Shown one piece after another: positions 26,011 through 33,754 of a DNA stretch of 58,525 bases (its first letter is position 1; each line of letters begins with the position of its first letter). The position numbers and the translations under genes are program-made. The stretch is from Streptomyces coffeae. Lineage in GTDB: Bacteria; Actinomycetota; Actinomycetes; Streptomycetales; Streptomycetaceae. The stretch covers positions 1 through 58,525 of the forward strand of contig NZ_JAERRF010000041.1 in NCBI RefSeq assembly GCF_016741875.1, given 5' to 3'. The notes beneath the pieces are model-generated. The model did not search any database, was not told where the DNA came from, and was given only the letters and a program-made list of their open reading frames with translations.

Positions 26011-26349
26011 ATGAAACGAAGCGTCCTGACCCGCTACCGGGTGATGGCCTATGTCACCGGCGTGCTGCTGATCCTGCTGACGATCGGCATGGTCGCCAAG
26101 TACCTGCTGGACGTGGACGGCGCCGCCGGTTTCGTGACCATGGTCGGTATCGCCCATGGCTGGCTCTACGTCCTCTACCTGGTCTTCGCCTTCGACCTGG
26201 GCTCCAAGGCGAAGTGGCCGTTCGGCAAGCTGGCCTGGGTGCTGCTGGCGGGCACCGTGCCGACCGCGGTCTTCTTCGTCGAGCGCGCGGTGTACCGCGA
26301 GGTGGCCCCGCTGGTCGCCGACGCCCGGCCGGAGCCCGCTCAGGCGTAA
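26011..26349 (+). CDS. DUF3817 domain membrane protein
   Basis: The 112-aa protein with three hydrophobic segments (VTGVLLILLTIGMVAKYLL, GWLYVLYLVFAFDLGSKAKWP, LLAGTVPTAVFFVERAVYREV) is a paralog of the gene at 22297; both share LYLVF and the FFxERxxxRE ending. Function unknown. The ATG at 26011 is taken because the sequence upstream in this frame reads like antisense of nothing known. A GC-rich hairpin follows the stop. Confidence 0.82.
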   Translation: MKRSVLTRYRVMAYVTGVLLILLTIGMVAKYLLDVDGAAGFVTMVGIAHGWLYVLYLVFAFDLGSKAKWPFGKLAWVLLAGTVPTAVFFVERAVYREVAPLVADARPEPAQA

Positions 26350-26377
26350 GGCTTCGCACCGAGCCGGCATCGAGCCC

Positions 26378-26395
26378 GCCCCGGTCTGCCGGGGC
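26378..26395 (+). terminator. terminator hairpin after DUF3817 gene
   Basis: GCCCCGG-TCTG-CCGGGGC (26378-26395) is a perfect 7-bp stem with a tetraloop, and a TTTT lies about 14 nt further on. A second weaker hairpin (gccggacc paired with ggtccggc) follows near 26426-26455. Together they separate the DUF3817 gene from icmA. Confidence 0.6.
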
Positions 26396-26499
26396 TCCGT
26401 GTCCCGATTTTCTGCCGGTTTCTGCCGGACCGCTGACCTGCGAGAACGGTCCGGCAGACCACTCGATCGGCCTGCACCGGGCGGTCAGCCGTTGAGAAT

Positions 26500-26517
26500 T
26501 ACTTGGACGTCCTAGTA
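26500..26517. promoter_or_regulatory. 18-bp palindrome upstream of icmA
   Basis: TACTTGGACGTCCTAGTA is a palindrome apart from one mismatched pair (TACT-n-GGACGTCC-n-AGTA). It ends 10 nt before the icmA ATG, too close for a promoter downstream of it, so a bound regulator would cover the transcription start or initiation region. No clear Shine-Dalgarno sequence lies between it and the ATG. Confidence 0.5.
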
Positions 26518-26527
26518 AATTTGAGCC

Positions 26528-28228
26528 ATGGACGCCGAAGGCATTGAGGCAGGCCGCCGTCGCTGGCAGGCCCGGTACGACGCGGCACGCAAGCGCGATG
26601 CCGACTTCACCACGCTCTCGGGCGACGCCGTCGAGCCGGTCTACGGACCCGCCGCGGGCGACACCGTGGAAGGGTTCGAGCGGATCGGCTGGCCCGGGGA
26701 GTTCCCGTACACCCGCGGTCTGTATCCCACCGGCTACCGCGGCCGGGCGTGGACCATCCGCCAGTTCGCCGGGTTCGGCAACGCCGAGCAGACCAATGAG
26801 CGCTACAAGATGATCCTGGAGGCGGGCGGCGGCGGTCTGTCGGTCGCCTTCGACATGCCGACCCTGATGGGCCGGGACTCCGACGATCCGCGCTCGCTCG
26901 GCGAGGTGGGCCACTGCGGTGTCGCCATCGACTCCGCCGCCGACATGGAGATCCTCTTCAAGGACATCCCGCTCGGCGCTGTCACCACCTCGATGACGAT
27001 CAGCGGCCCGGCCGTCCCCGTCTTCTGTATGTACCTGGTGGCCGCCGAGCGCCAGGGCGTGGACATCTCACGGCTCAACGGCACCCTTCAGACCGACATC
27101 TTCAAGGAGTACATCGCCCAGAAGGAGTGGCTCTTCCCGCCCGAGCCCCATCTGCGCCTGATCGGCGATCTGATGGAGTACTGCGCGCACGGCATCCCCG
27201 CCTACAAGCCGCTCTCCGTCTCCGGCTACCACATCCGCGAGGCCGGGGCCACGGCCGCGCAGGAGCTGGCGTACACCCTCGCCGACGGCTTCGGCTACGT
27301 CGAACTGGGGCTCTCCCGCGGGCTCGATGTGAATGTCTTCGCGCCCGGTCTCTCCTTCTTCTTCGACGCGCACATCGACTTCTTCGAGGAGATCGCCAAG
27401 TTCCGCGCCGCCCGCCGTATCTGGGCCCGCTGGATGCGCGATGTGTACGGGGCGACGTCGGAGAAGGCGCAGTGGCTGCGGTTCCACACCCAGACCGCCG
27501 GGGTCTCGCTCACCGCGCAGCAGCCGTACAACAACGTGGTGCGCACCGCCGTGGAGGCGCTGTCCGCGGTGCTCGGCGGCACCAACTCCCTGCACACCAA
27601 CGCGCTGGACGAGACCCTCGCGCTCCCCAGTGAGCAGGCGGCCGAGATCGCGCTGCGCACCCAGCAGGTGCTGATGGAGGAGACCGGCATCCTCAATGTG
27701 GCCGATCCGCTGGGCGGTTCCTGGTACGTCGAGGCGCTGACCGACCGGATCGAGGCCGACGCCGAGAAGATCTTCGAGCAGATCAAGGAGCGCGGCCGCC
27801 GGGCGGTGCCGGACGGACAGCATCCGATCGGACCGATCACCTCGGGCATTCTGCGCGGGATCGAGGACGGCTGGTTCACCGGCGAGATCGCCGAGTCCGC
27901 CTTCCAGTACCAGCGGGCACTGGAGAAGGGCGACAAGAGGGTCGTCGGCGTCAACTGCCACCACGGCTCGGTCACCGGCGATCTGGAGATCCTGCGGGTC
28001 AGCCATGAGGTCGAGCGCGAGCAGGTGCGGGTGCTGGGCGGCCGCAAGGCCGGGCGGGACGAGGCCAAGGTCGCCGCGGGGCTCAAGGCGATGCTGGCCG
28101 CGGCCCGGGACGGCGGCAACATGATCGGGCCGATGATGGAGGCGGTGCGGGCCGAGGCCACCCTCGGGGAGATCTGCGACGCGCTCCGCGACGAGTGGGG
28201 GGTCTACACGGAGCCGGCCGGCTTCTGA
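26528..28228 (+). CDS. icmA: isobutyryl-CoA mutase large subunit
   Basis: IcmA is the substrate-binding subunit of the adenosylcobalamin-dependent mutase that interconverts isobutyryl-CoA and n-butyryl-CoA, feeding polyketide precursor pools. The 566-aa length equals the S. cinnamonensis protein as I recall it. The sequence has the acyl-CoA mutase barrel: RQFAGFGNAEQTNERYK, FDMPTLMGRDSDDP, GEVGHCGVAIDSA, MTISGPAVPV, QTAGVSLTAQQPYNN and GGTNSLHTNALDE. There is no cobalamin-binding domain (no DxHxxG), as expected: that part is the separate IcmB, not in this window. MeaB and epimerase genes lie upstream at 13.8-16.7 kb. The palindrome at the start suggests tight control. Confidence 0.93.
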   Translation: MDAEGIEAGRRRWQARYDAARKRDADFTTLSGDAVEPVYGPAAGDTVEGFERIGWPGEFPYTRGLYPTGYRGRAWTIRQFAGFGNAEQTNERYKMILEAGGGGLSVAFDMPTLMGRDSDDPRSLGEVGHCGVAIDSAADMEILFKDIPLGAVTTSMTISGPAVPVFCMYLVAAERQGVDISRLNGTLQTDIFKEYIAQKEWLFPPEPHLRLIGDLMEYCAHGIPAYKPLSVSGYHIREAGATAAQELAYTLADGFGYVELGLSRGLDVNVFAPGLSFFFDAHIDFFEEIAKFRAARRIWARWMRDVYGATSEKAQWLRFHTQTAGVSLTAQQPYNNVVRTAVEALSAVLGGTNSLHTNALDETLALPSEQAAEIALRTQQVLMEETGILNVADPLGGSWYVEALTDRIEADAEKIFEQIKERGRRAVPDGQHPIGPITSGILRGIEDGWFTGEIAESAFQYQRALEKGDKRVVGVNCHHGSVTGDLEILRVSHEVEREQVRVLGGRKAGRDEAKVAAGLKAMLAAARDGGNMIGPMMEAVRAEATLGEICDALRDEWGVYTEPAGF

Positions 28229-28887
28229 CGGTGTTCCCGGGCGGGTTCCGGCGCCGGGGCGGTCCCCGTGCCGGAGCTCGCCGCCGCCAGTCCGTGCAGC
28301 AGCACGGTGGCGAAGGAACGGGCCCACTCCCGGTCCACCGGTTCGGCGCTGACCAGCAGCCGGTGCACCACCGAGCCCGCGATCACATCGAAGATCAGGT
28401 CCGCGTTGCGGGCCGCCGCGGCCGGGTCCTCCTCCGGCGGCAGTTCACCCCGCAGCTGGGCCCGCTCCCGGCCGACCAGCACCAGCCGCTTCTGCCGGTC
28501 CACGATGGCCGAGCGCACCCGGGCCCCCAGCGCCTCGTCATGGGTGGCCTCGGAGACCACGGCCATCAGCGCCGTCTTGGTCTCGGGGCGCTCCAGCAGG
28601 GTGGCGAACCGCACCACCACATCTTCGATGTCGGCCCGCAGGCTGCCGTGGTCGGCCGCCTCCAGATGTTCGTCGAAGACGGCCGCCACCGCGTCCACGA
28701 CCAGCTCGTTCTTCCCCGCCCAGCGGCGGTAGAGGGTGGTCTTCGCCACTCCCGCGCGCGCCGCCACATCGCCCATCGTCAGCTTTCCCCAGCCGAGCTC
28801 GACCAGCGCGGCACGGGTGGCGCCGAGGATCGCGCGGTCGGCCTCGGCGCTGCGGGGGCGCCCGGTGCGGCGTGCGGGCGTGCTCAT
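28204..28887 (-). CDS. TetR-family transcriptional regulator
   Basis: The product is 227 aa from the ATG at 28887 (MSTPARRTGRPRSAEADRAIL). The N-terminal HTH is complete: ALVELGWGKLTMGDVAARAGVAKTTLYRRWAGKNELVVDAV. The rest is a ligand-binding helical domain with a C-terminal part ending REHRQKPAGSV. Its last 25 nt overlap the 3' end of icmA convergently. The divergent neighbour is the thioredoxin-TPR gene, and a strong palindrome lies between them, so autoregulation and control of the thioredoxin gene are plausible. Confidence 0.88.
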   Translation of the reverse strand: MSTPARRTGRPRSAEADRAILGATRAALVELGWGKLTMGDVAARAGVAKTTLYRRWAGKNELVVDAVAAVFDEHLEAADHGSLRADIEDVVVRFATLLERPETKTALMAVVSEATHDEALGARVRSAIVDRQKRLVLVGRERAQLRGELPPEEDPAAAARNADLIFDVIAGSVVHRLLVSAEPVDREWARSFATVLLHGLAAASSGTGTAPAPEPAREHRQKPAGSV

Positions 28888-28993
28888 GTCCGCGACCTTA
28901 CCCACTGGTGACGGGGGAAGACCTGGTGAGAGAGATCACCAGCAAACGGGGCCGGATGGCGGGGGGCGGGGGTGACGCGGACGTCCGGGCCGA

Positions 28994-29016
28994 TTACGCT
29001 ACGGCTCGTAGCGTAA
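28994..29016. promoter_or_regulatory. candidate TetR operator
   Basis: The perfect 9-bp arms TTACGCTAC (28994-29002) and GTAGCGTAA (29008-29016) surround ggctc. It lies 107 bp upstream of the TetR start and 90 bp upstream of the divergent thioredoxin-TPR gene. Arm length and spacing are typical of TetR operators. Confidence 0.6.
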
Positions 29017-29105
29017 GAGCGATGACCATGAGCGCCGGTTGGGGAGCCGGCGGGCCGGTTTGATGCGCTTTTCCATTCACCGCGTGAAGAGGGGAGGATA
29101 GGACC

Positions 29106-30077
29106 ATGCAGCCACGGAACATGTCCATGAGTGGAGTGGTCGACCTCGCCGCGGTGAAGGCGGCCGGAGAAGCGAAGCAGAAGGCGGAGAAGGCGCGGGC
29201 CGAGGCGGCGCGCACCGGGGGCGCGAGCGCGCCCGTCCGTCTGGTCTTCGATGTCGACGAGGCGGGTTTTCAGCAGGACGTCCTCCAGCGCTCCACCGAG
29301 GTGCCGGTCGTCATCGACTTCTGGGCCGAGTGGTGCGAGCCGTGCAAGCAGCTCGGTCCGATCCTGGAGCGGCTGGCCGGGGAGTATGCGGGGCGTTTTG
29401 TTCTCGCCAAGATCGACGTCGATGCCAACCAGATGCTGTTCCAGCAGTTCGGTGTCCAGGGCATCCCCGCGGTCTTCGCGGTGATCGCGGGCCAGCCGGT
29501 GCCCCTGTTCCAGGGGGCCGCGCCGGAGGCGCAGATCCGCCAGGTGCTGGACCAGCTGATCCAGGCCGCGGAGCAGCAGTTCGGCATTGTGGGTACACCT
29601 GTTGAAGGCGATGCCGGGGCCGCGGAGGCCGAGCAGCCCGTCCCGCAGCAGCCCGCCACGCCGTACGACGCCGCGCTCGCCGCGGCCCATGAGGCGCTGG
29701 ACGCGGGGGATCTGGGCGGTGCCGTCCAGGCGTACCGCAATGTGCTCTCGGACGACCCCGCCAACAGCGAGGCCAAGCTGGGCCTGGCGCAGGCGGAGTT
29801 GCTGGAGCGGGTTCAGGGAGTGGACGCGCAGACGGTGCGCAAGGCGGCCGCGGACAGCCCCGCGGATGTCTCCGCCCAGATCGCCGCGGCCGATCTCGAC
29901 CTGGTGGGCGGTCATGTGGAGGACGCCTTCGGGCGCTTGGTGGAGGCGGTGCGGAAGACGGTGGGTGAGGACCGGGAGAAGGCACGGGTCCATCTCCTCG
30001 GTCTCTTCGAGGTGATCGGAGGTGAGGACCCCCGAGTGGTCACTGCGCGTAGTGCGTTGGCGCGCGTGCTGTTCTGA
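29106..30077 (+). CDS. thioredoxin-TPR chaperedoxin (YbbN/CnoX-like)
   Basis: The 323-aa cytosolic protein has a charged N-terminal helix (AAVKAAGEAKQKAEKARAEAA). A thioredoxin domain follows at about 45-165, with active-site WCEPC (C77, C80) and cis-Pro segment GIPAV, then a C-terminal helical repeat region (about 185-323). This is the architecture of YbbN/CnoX, which protects proteins from irreversible oxidation and hands them to chaperones. E. coli CnoX lacks a reducing CxxC, but this copy keeps both cysteines, so it may be redox-active. The ATG has GAGGGGAGGATAGGACC upstream; the gene stands alone with a terminator hairpin after it. Confidence 0.88.
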   Translation: MQPRNMSMSGVVDLAAVKAAGEAKQKAEKARAEAARTGGASAPVRLVFDVDEAGFQQDVLQRSTEVPVVIDFWAEWCEPCKQLGPILERLAGEYAGRFVLAKIDVDANQMLFQQFGVQGIPAVFAVIAGQPVPLFQGAAPEAQIRQVLDQLIQAAEQQFGIVGTPVEGDAGAAEAEQPVPQQPATPYDAALAAAHEALDAGDLGGAVQAYRNVLSDDPANSEAKLGLAQAELLERVQGVDAQTVRKAAADSPADVSAQIAAADLDLVGGHVEDAFGRLVEAVRKTVGEDREKARVHLLGLFEVIGGEDPRVVTARSALARVLF

Positions 30078-30094
30078 CCTCGGGCTCCTCAAAC

Positions 30095-30142
30095 AAAACA
30101 GCGACCGCTCTTTACCAAAACTTGGTAAACGCGGTCGCTGTT
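30095..30142 (+). terminator. strong two-part terminator hairpin
   Basis: Outer arms aacagcgaccgc (30095-30106) and gcggtcgctgtt (30131-30142) form a perfect 12-bp stem. Within it tttacca (30109-30115) pairs with tggtaaa (30123-30129). It starts 18 nt past the thioredoxin-TPR stop. Confidence 0.75.
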
Positions 30143-30639
30143 ACTGCCAGTAAATGCACCCCCGCGGTTTGTCCGATGTTGGAGTAAATCTCCCTCTCTT
30201 TCCGGTCACTTGGCGGCGACACTGTGTGCCCGGCCGCGACCGTCCGGCAGCCCGACGGTTATCCGTCCGTTACTCGCTAGTAACGAACCCCTTGTGCCCG
30301 CGCTCCGAATGGACCACGATCGGCCAAGCTCGGTCCATCCCCCGTAGCCCGGCATCCGGTCGGCGCCGCGGCGTGGTTGGGTCCCCACCGAGTAGGCCGG
30401 CGGCAGTGGCGTCGGCCTTGGACAGGGGGGTCTCTGCCCCAACAGGCAGGGCCTGTCCAGGAGGTTGCGCGAGAAGCGTGGCCAGTGGTTGTCGCTCGGG
30501 GGTGATCGCCGGTGTTTGCGGGTGCGGTAAGCGCCTGTGAGACGTGGGCGCTCTCCTTCCCGAGGACGTAGCACTTCTCCCATCCCAGGTCCGGGGCTTG
30601 GCCCCGGCCGGAGATGTACGTCCGAGAAGGAGGAAAGTC
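30143..30639 (+). other. 497-nt non-coding leader region before the DUF6230 gene
   Basis: No gene is convincing here. It holds a 16-bp TTACT palindrome (listed separately), a hairpin tggacagg/cctgtcca (30419-30426 with 30452-30459) that encloses GGGG-tctctg-CCCC, and a long stretch to the AAGGAGG ribosome-binding site near 30627. No riboswitch class is recognised. Confidence 0.5.
30269..30284. promoter_or_regulatory. TTACT palindrome upstream of DUF6230 gene
   Basis: GTTACT-cgct-AGTAAC is a perfect 6-bp inverted repeat with 4-nt spacer, in a locally AT-richer stretch about 355 nt upstream of the DUF6230 start. It may be an operator for the three-gene cluster downstream. The regulator is unknown. 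Confidence 0.4.
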
Positions 30640-31257
30640 ATGGAGTCTCTGGCTCGTGGCGGGACCAGATGGAAGCGGTTCGCCGTTGTCATGGTGCCGA
30701 GCGTTGCTGCCACGGCCGCGATCGGCGTCGCCCTGTCCCAGGGTGCGCTCGCGGCTTCGTTCAACGTGTCCGGCCAGCAGTTCAAGGTCACGGCCGACCG
30801 GCTCGACGGTAAGGGCTTCGTCCAGTACGGCGCCCTTGACACACAGCACGGCGGGAAGAACATCCCGGTCGCGGTCTCGGCGTTCAAGAACGCCAAGATC
30901 AAGGGTCTGTGCCAGTCCGTCGTGATCCCGGTCCCGGTCTTCGGCGATGTGTCGCTGAAGCTGTCGGCCGGCAACGGCGACAAGCAGGTCGAGGCGAAGA
31001 ACCTCTTCATCGACCTCGACCAGCTGGACGCGGATGCGACGTTCCGCGGGATCAACATCGGTGTCGCGGCGGGCGATTCGACCAAGGGCCCGGGCATCAA
31101 GAAGGGCGACAAGGCCCTTCCTGGTTCCTTCGCCCAGGAGGCCGACTCGGCCACGCTCACCGGTGTGAAGCAGACCGCCTGGGCGACCAGCGCGGGCACG
31201 TTCAAGCTCTCCGGCCTTTCGATGAAGGTCAGCAAGGGCAAGAACGAGTGCTTCTGA
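30640..31257 (+). CDS. secreted DUF6230 family protein
   Basis: The 205-aa exported protein begins MESLARGGTRWKRFAVVMVP, with a long hydrophobic segment ending near ALAASF (signal peptide or anchor). The mature part is beta-rich with repeated hydrophobic strands and single terminal Cys (KNECF). Proteins of this type have, as I recall, sometimes been annotated cholesterol esterase, but no lipase GxSxG motif is visible, so I do not assign that activity. The ATG at 30640 follows AAGGAGG at ideal spacing. A hairpin and 137 nt lie before the DUF6114 gene, so the cluster is likely co-regulated. Confidence 0.82.
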   Translation: MESLARGGTRWKRFAVVMVPSVAATAAIGVALSQGALAASFNVSGQQFKVTADRLDGKGFVQYGALDTQHGGKNIPVAVSAFKNAKIKGLCQSVVIPVPVFGDVSLKLSAGNGDKQVEAKNLFIDLDQLDADATFRGINIGVAAGDSTKGPGIKKGDKALPGSFAQEADSATLTGVKQTAWATSAGTFKLSGLSMKVSKGKNECF

Positions 31258-31270
31258 CGCGCTGAGCTGG

Positions 31271-31301
31271 GGGTGAGGGGCCGCGACGCTGCCCCTCACC
31301 C
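31271..31301 (+). terminator. hairpin between DUF6230 and DUF6114 genes
   Basis: Perfect 11-bp arms gggtgaggggc (31271-31281) and gcccctcaccc (31291-31301) around a 9-nt loop, 13 nt after the DUF6230 stop. No T-run. It could end most transcripts or act as a processing/stability element that sets a higher level for the first gene. Confidence 0.6.
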
Positions 31302-31394
31302 GGCATCGCCCAGCAGCGCGGAGGTGCCGCGCAACGAGTACCGCTGTACAACACCGCGATCGCACCGATCGCCGGCCCCAGGGAGCTGTTTTCA

Positions 31395-31922
31395 ATGAGT
31401 GCCGAGTCGCCGGGGGCGCGTGACCGTATCGACCTGCGGAGGTCCTTCCGCGCATGGCGCTGGCAGCGCCCGTTCTGGGCAGGGCTGCTGACCCTGCTGG
31501 CCGGGCTGCCGATCATGTATTTCCCGTACAACAACTTCAGCGCGGGCGGGTTCACCATCAACCTGTCCACCACCGCTGGATCCGCGTCGCTGATCATCGG
31601 TGTGCTGTTGGTGATCCTGGGCCTGACCATGTGGTTCCAGCCCGCCGTACGGGTGTTCGCCGGAGTCGCCTCGATCCTGCTCGGCCTGGTGTCGCTGCCG
31701 GTGTCCAACATCGGCGGCTTCCTGATGGGATTCCTGCTCGCGCTGTTCGGCGGCGGGATGAGTGTCGCCTGGGCACCGGGCGAGACTCCCTCGGCGCAGC
31801 CGGCCGAGGAGTCGGGTGCCGCGCCGAAGGACGACGAGGACGGTGACGGCGTGCCGGAACCGGCCGGCGCCGGCTCCGCGCCGGACCAGGAATCCACCGA
31901 TGGGAGGCACCGTGCGGGGTGA
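31395..31922 (+). CDS. DUF6114 family membrane protein
   Basis: The 175-aa protein has about four membrane segments (FWAGLLTLLAGLPIMYF, SASLIIGVLLVILGLTMWF, VRVFAGVASILLGLVSL, GGFLMGFLLALFGGGMSVAW) followed by an acidic, Pro/Ala-rich cytoplasmic tail (about residues 130-175). DUF6114 proteins usually sit beside DUF6230 proteins in Streptomyces; the role is unknown, perhaps anchoring or exporting the partner (inference). The last 11 nt overlap the next gene. Confidence 0.82.
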   Translation: MSAESPGARDRIDLRRSFRAWRWQRPFWAGLLTLLAGLPIMYFPYNNFSAGGFTINLSTTAGSASLIIGVLLVILGLTMWFQPAVRVFAGVASILLGLVSLPVSNIGGFLMGFLLALFGGGMSVAWAPGETPSAQPAEESGAAPKDDEDGDGVPEPAGAGSAPDQESTDGRHRAG

Positions 31923-33198
31923 CGAGGAGCAGCCGGAGGGCGCAAATGCGCGCCGGGCCAGAACGGGACCGCGGCACGCGGCACCCAGGAAGTCGATGCT
32001 CACTCGCCTTCAGGTGCCCGCGGGCAAGGCCATAGCGCTGGCCGCCATGCCCACCGCCGTGCTCATGGGCATGGGGCTGACCCCCCAGCTCGCCTCGGCG
32101 AGCCCCCGGCCCGAGGACCGTTACAAGGCCGGGCCGTGTGTGTCCCAGCCCGACGAGGCGGACAAGGACGCCAAGGACACGGCGGACTCGAAGGATTCGG
32201 CGGAGTCCAAGGACCCCAAGGGTTCCGGGGACACCTCCGGCTCCGAGGGAGACACCCCGGCCCAGCAGCCGGACCCCTCGACGAGCCCGTCGAAGAGCAC
32301 GCCCACGCCCGAGCCGTCCGGTTCGTCCTCAGATTCCACGGACGACGAGGAGTCCGCGGAGCCGAGCGCCTCGCCGAGCCCGTCGGAGTCGGAGTCCACG
32401 AATCCGCTCGACCCGCTGGGCGTCGGGGACAAGCTGAAGGACATCTTCACGCCGGACGACGCGGAGTCGGAGGAGCCGAGCGCTTCGCCGAGCCCGTCGG
32501 AGTCCAGCGAGCCCACTCCGTCCTCGTCACCGTCGTCCGAGACGCCCGCCGATCCGGTCAAGGACACGGTGGACAAGGTCGGCGACGGCGCCCAGGACAC
32601 CGTCGACAAGGCGAAGGAGACGGCCGAGGACACCAAGGACGCGGCCGAGAAGGCCACGCCCAAGCCCACTCCGTCCGCCTCGGAGTCCGGCGGCAAGGAC
32701 GGCAAGGAGTCCTTCCCCTGCCCGGAGTACGACGCCGACGCGTACAAGAACGCCAAGACCGACCCGACGTCCAGTCTGCTGCCCGACGACCCCTGGACCC
32801 TCAAGAGCAGTCTGCTGAGCCTGCACGGTCTGGACTACAAGGGGATCGTGGAGGTCAAGACGTACGGCGGGAAGGTCAAGAAGGTCCTCAAGTTCACCGC
32901 TTCGGGCGTGGACATCAAGGACCTGCACCAGACGGTCGTCGGACCCGCCGGCACCACCACGCATGTGGCGGCGCGCGAGGGCTCCACCTCGACCATCCGC
33001 AACGGCACGGTGACGATGTACACCGAGGAGCTGTCGGGCAATCTGCTGGGGATCATCCCGATCACCTTCAGTCCGAAGAGCCCGCCGCCGCTGAACCTCC
33101 CGGAGGTCTTCTTCACCAAGGTCACCGTCACGCAGGCCGGCCAGTTCGGCGGCGATCTGACGGTGCCGGGGATGCACCTGTACAAGACCGGGGGCTGA
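31912..33198 (+). CDS. exported protein with long Ser/Pro/Glu-rich linker
   Basis: A GTG at 31912 with GGAGG just upstream overlaps the DUF6114 stop and gives 428 aa. Residues 1-30 are Arg-rich; a membrane/signal segment follows (GKAIALAAMPTAVLMGMGL, cleavage near ASASP). A disordered linker (about residues 75-255) is rich in Ser, Pro, Glu, Asp and Lys, with the phrase EEPSASPSPSESS repeated. The C-terminal domain (about 270-428) is beta-rich and resembles the strands of the DUF6230 protein (MHLYKTGG end). I do not recognise the family. It probably spans the cell wall, carrying its C-terminal domain outward, as part of the DUF6230/DUF6114 cluster. Confidence 0.75.
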   Translation: MRGDEEQPEGANARRARTGPRHAAPRKSMLTRLQVPAGKAIALAAMPTAVLMGMGLTPQLASASPRPEDRYKAGPCVSQPDEADKDAKDTADSKDSAESKDPKGSGDTSGSEGDTPAQQPDPSTSPSKSTPTPEPSGSSSDSTDDEESAEPSASPSPSESESTNPLDPLGVGDKLKDIFTPDDAESEEPSASPSPSESSEPTPSSSPSSETPADPVKDTVDKVGDGAQDTVDKAKETAEDTKDAAEKATPKPTPSASESGGKDGKESFPCPEYDADAYKNAKTDPTSSLLPDDPWTLKSSLLSLHGLDYKGIVEVKTYGGKVKKVLKFTASGVDIKDLHQTVVGPAGTTTHVAAREGSTSTIRNGTVTMYTEELSGNLLGIIPITFSPKSPPPLNLPEVFFTKVTVTQAGQFGGDLTVPGMHLYKTGG

Positions 33199-33254
33199 CC
33201 CCGCGATCACACCGACCCGTTCGGGAGCCGCAGAAAACCCTCTTTCGGGAGGGA

Positions 33255-33300
33255 ACGCCCGTGGGCACCAACTCCGTTGCGAATTGGTGCCCACGGGCGT
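33255..33300. terminator. 17-bp perfect inverted repeat
   Basis: Arms 33255-33271 (acgcccgtgggcaccaa) and 33284-33300 (ttggtgcccacgggcgt) are perfectly complementary around a 12-nt loop. It lies about 55 nt after the preceding stop and before the EACC1 operon, so it is probably the terminator that insulates that operon. Confidence 0.75.
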
Positions 33301-33394
33301 ATTCGTGCGTACCGGGGCCTATGATTACCGGGAGTGTCCGAACGAACGCGCTCCCTGTCGCTCGGGAGTACGTCGGGGGAAGCGGGGGCAGCGG

Positions 33395-33751
33395 GTGGAA
33401 AGCTGGATGTCGGTGGTCGGCGCGCAGCCGGGCGCGGGGCTGGAATCGCTCGCCGACTGGCTGCGGGGTGAACCACGTCTTGCCGGGCGGGTGCGGCCCC
33501 GATCGGCACCCCCGGCGCCCGGTCAGATGGGCACGCTCGGCGAGTTGCTGGTGGTGTCGGTCGGCGCGGGCGGTCTTCTTCCGGTGCTGGCGGGGGCGGT
33601 GCGCGCGTGGCTGAACCACCCCCGGAGGTCGGAGGTCCGGATCATCGTCCATGCCCCCGACGGCCGCCATATCGATATCGAGGCGAAGCATGTGAGCAAG
33701 GCCGCGGTGGAGGAGATCCTCCGCCAGGCGCTGCGCGAAGAGCGGGGGTAG
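33395..33751 (+). CDS. effector-associated constant component EACC1
   Basis: The 118-aa protein matches the EACC1 pattern: TLGELLVVSVGAGGLLPVLAGAVRAWL (a hydrophobic helix), then VRIIVHAPDGRHIDIEAKHVSKAAVEEILRQAL. In the EACC1 conflict systems described by comparative genomics this small, probably membrane-associated, component sits beside diverse effectors, often caspases. The GTG at 33395 is preferred; an ATG at 33407 is an alternative. The frame is open back into the upstream hairpin, which is not coding. The stop is 3 nt before the caspase gene. Confidence 0.85.
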   Translation: MESWMSVVGAQPGAGLESLADWLRGEPRLAGRVRPRSAPPAPGQMGTLGELLVVSVGAGGLLPVLAGAVRAWLNHPRRSEVRIIVHAPDGRHIDIEAKHVSKAAVEEILRQALREERG

Positions 33752-33754
33752 CGC

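Noticed and set aside
30143..30639. Riboswitch (cyclic di-AMP or cobalamin type) in the DUF6230 leader
   Set aside because: No consensus core of any class could be identified by eye; kept only as an unclassified leader.
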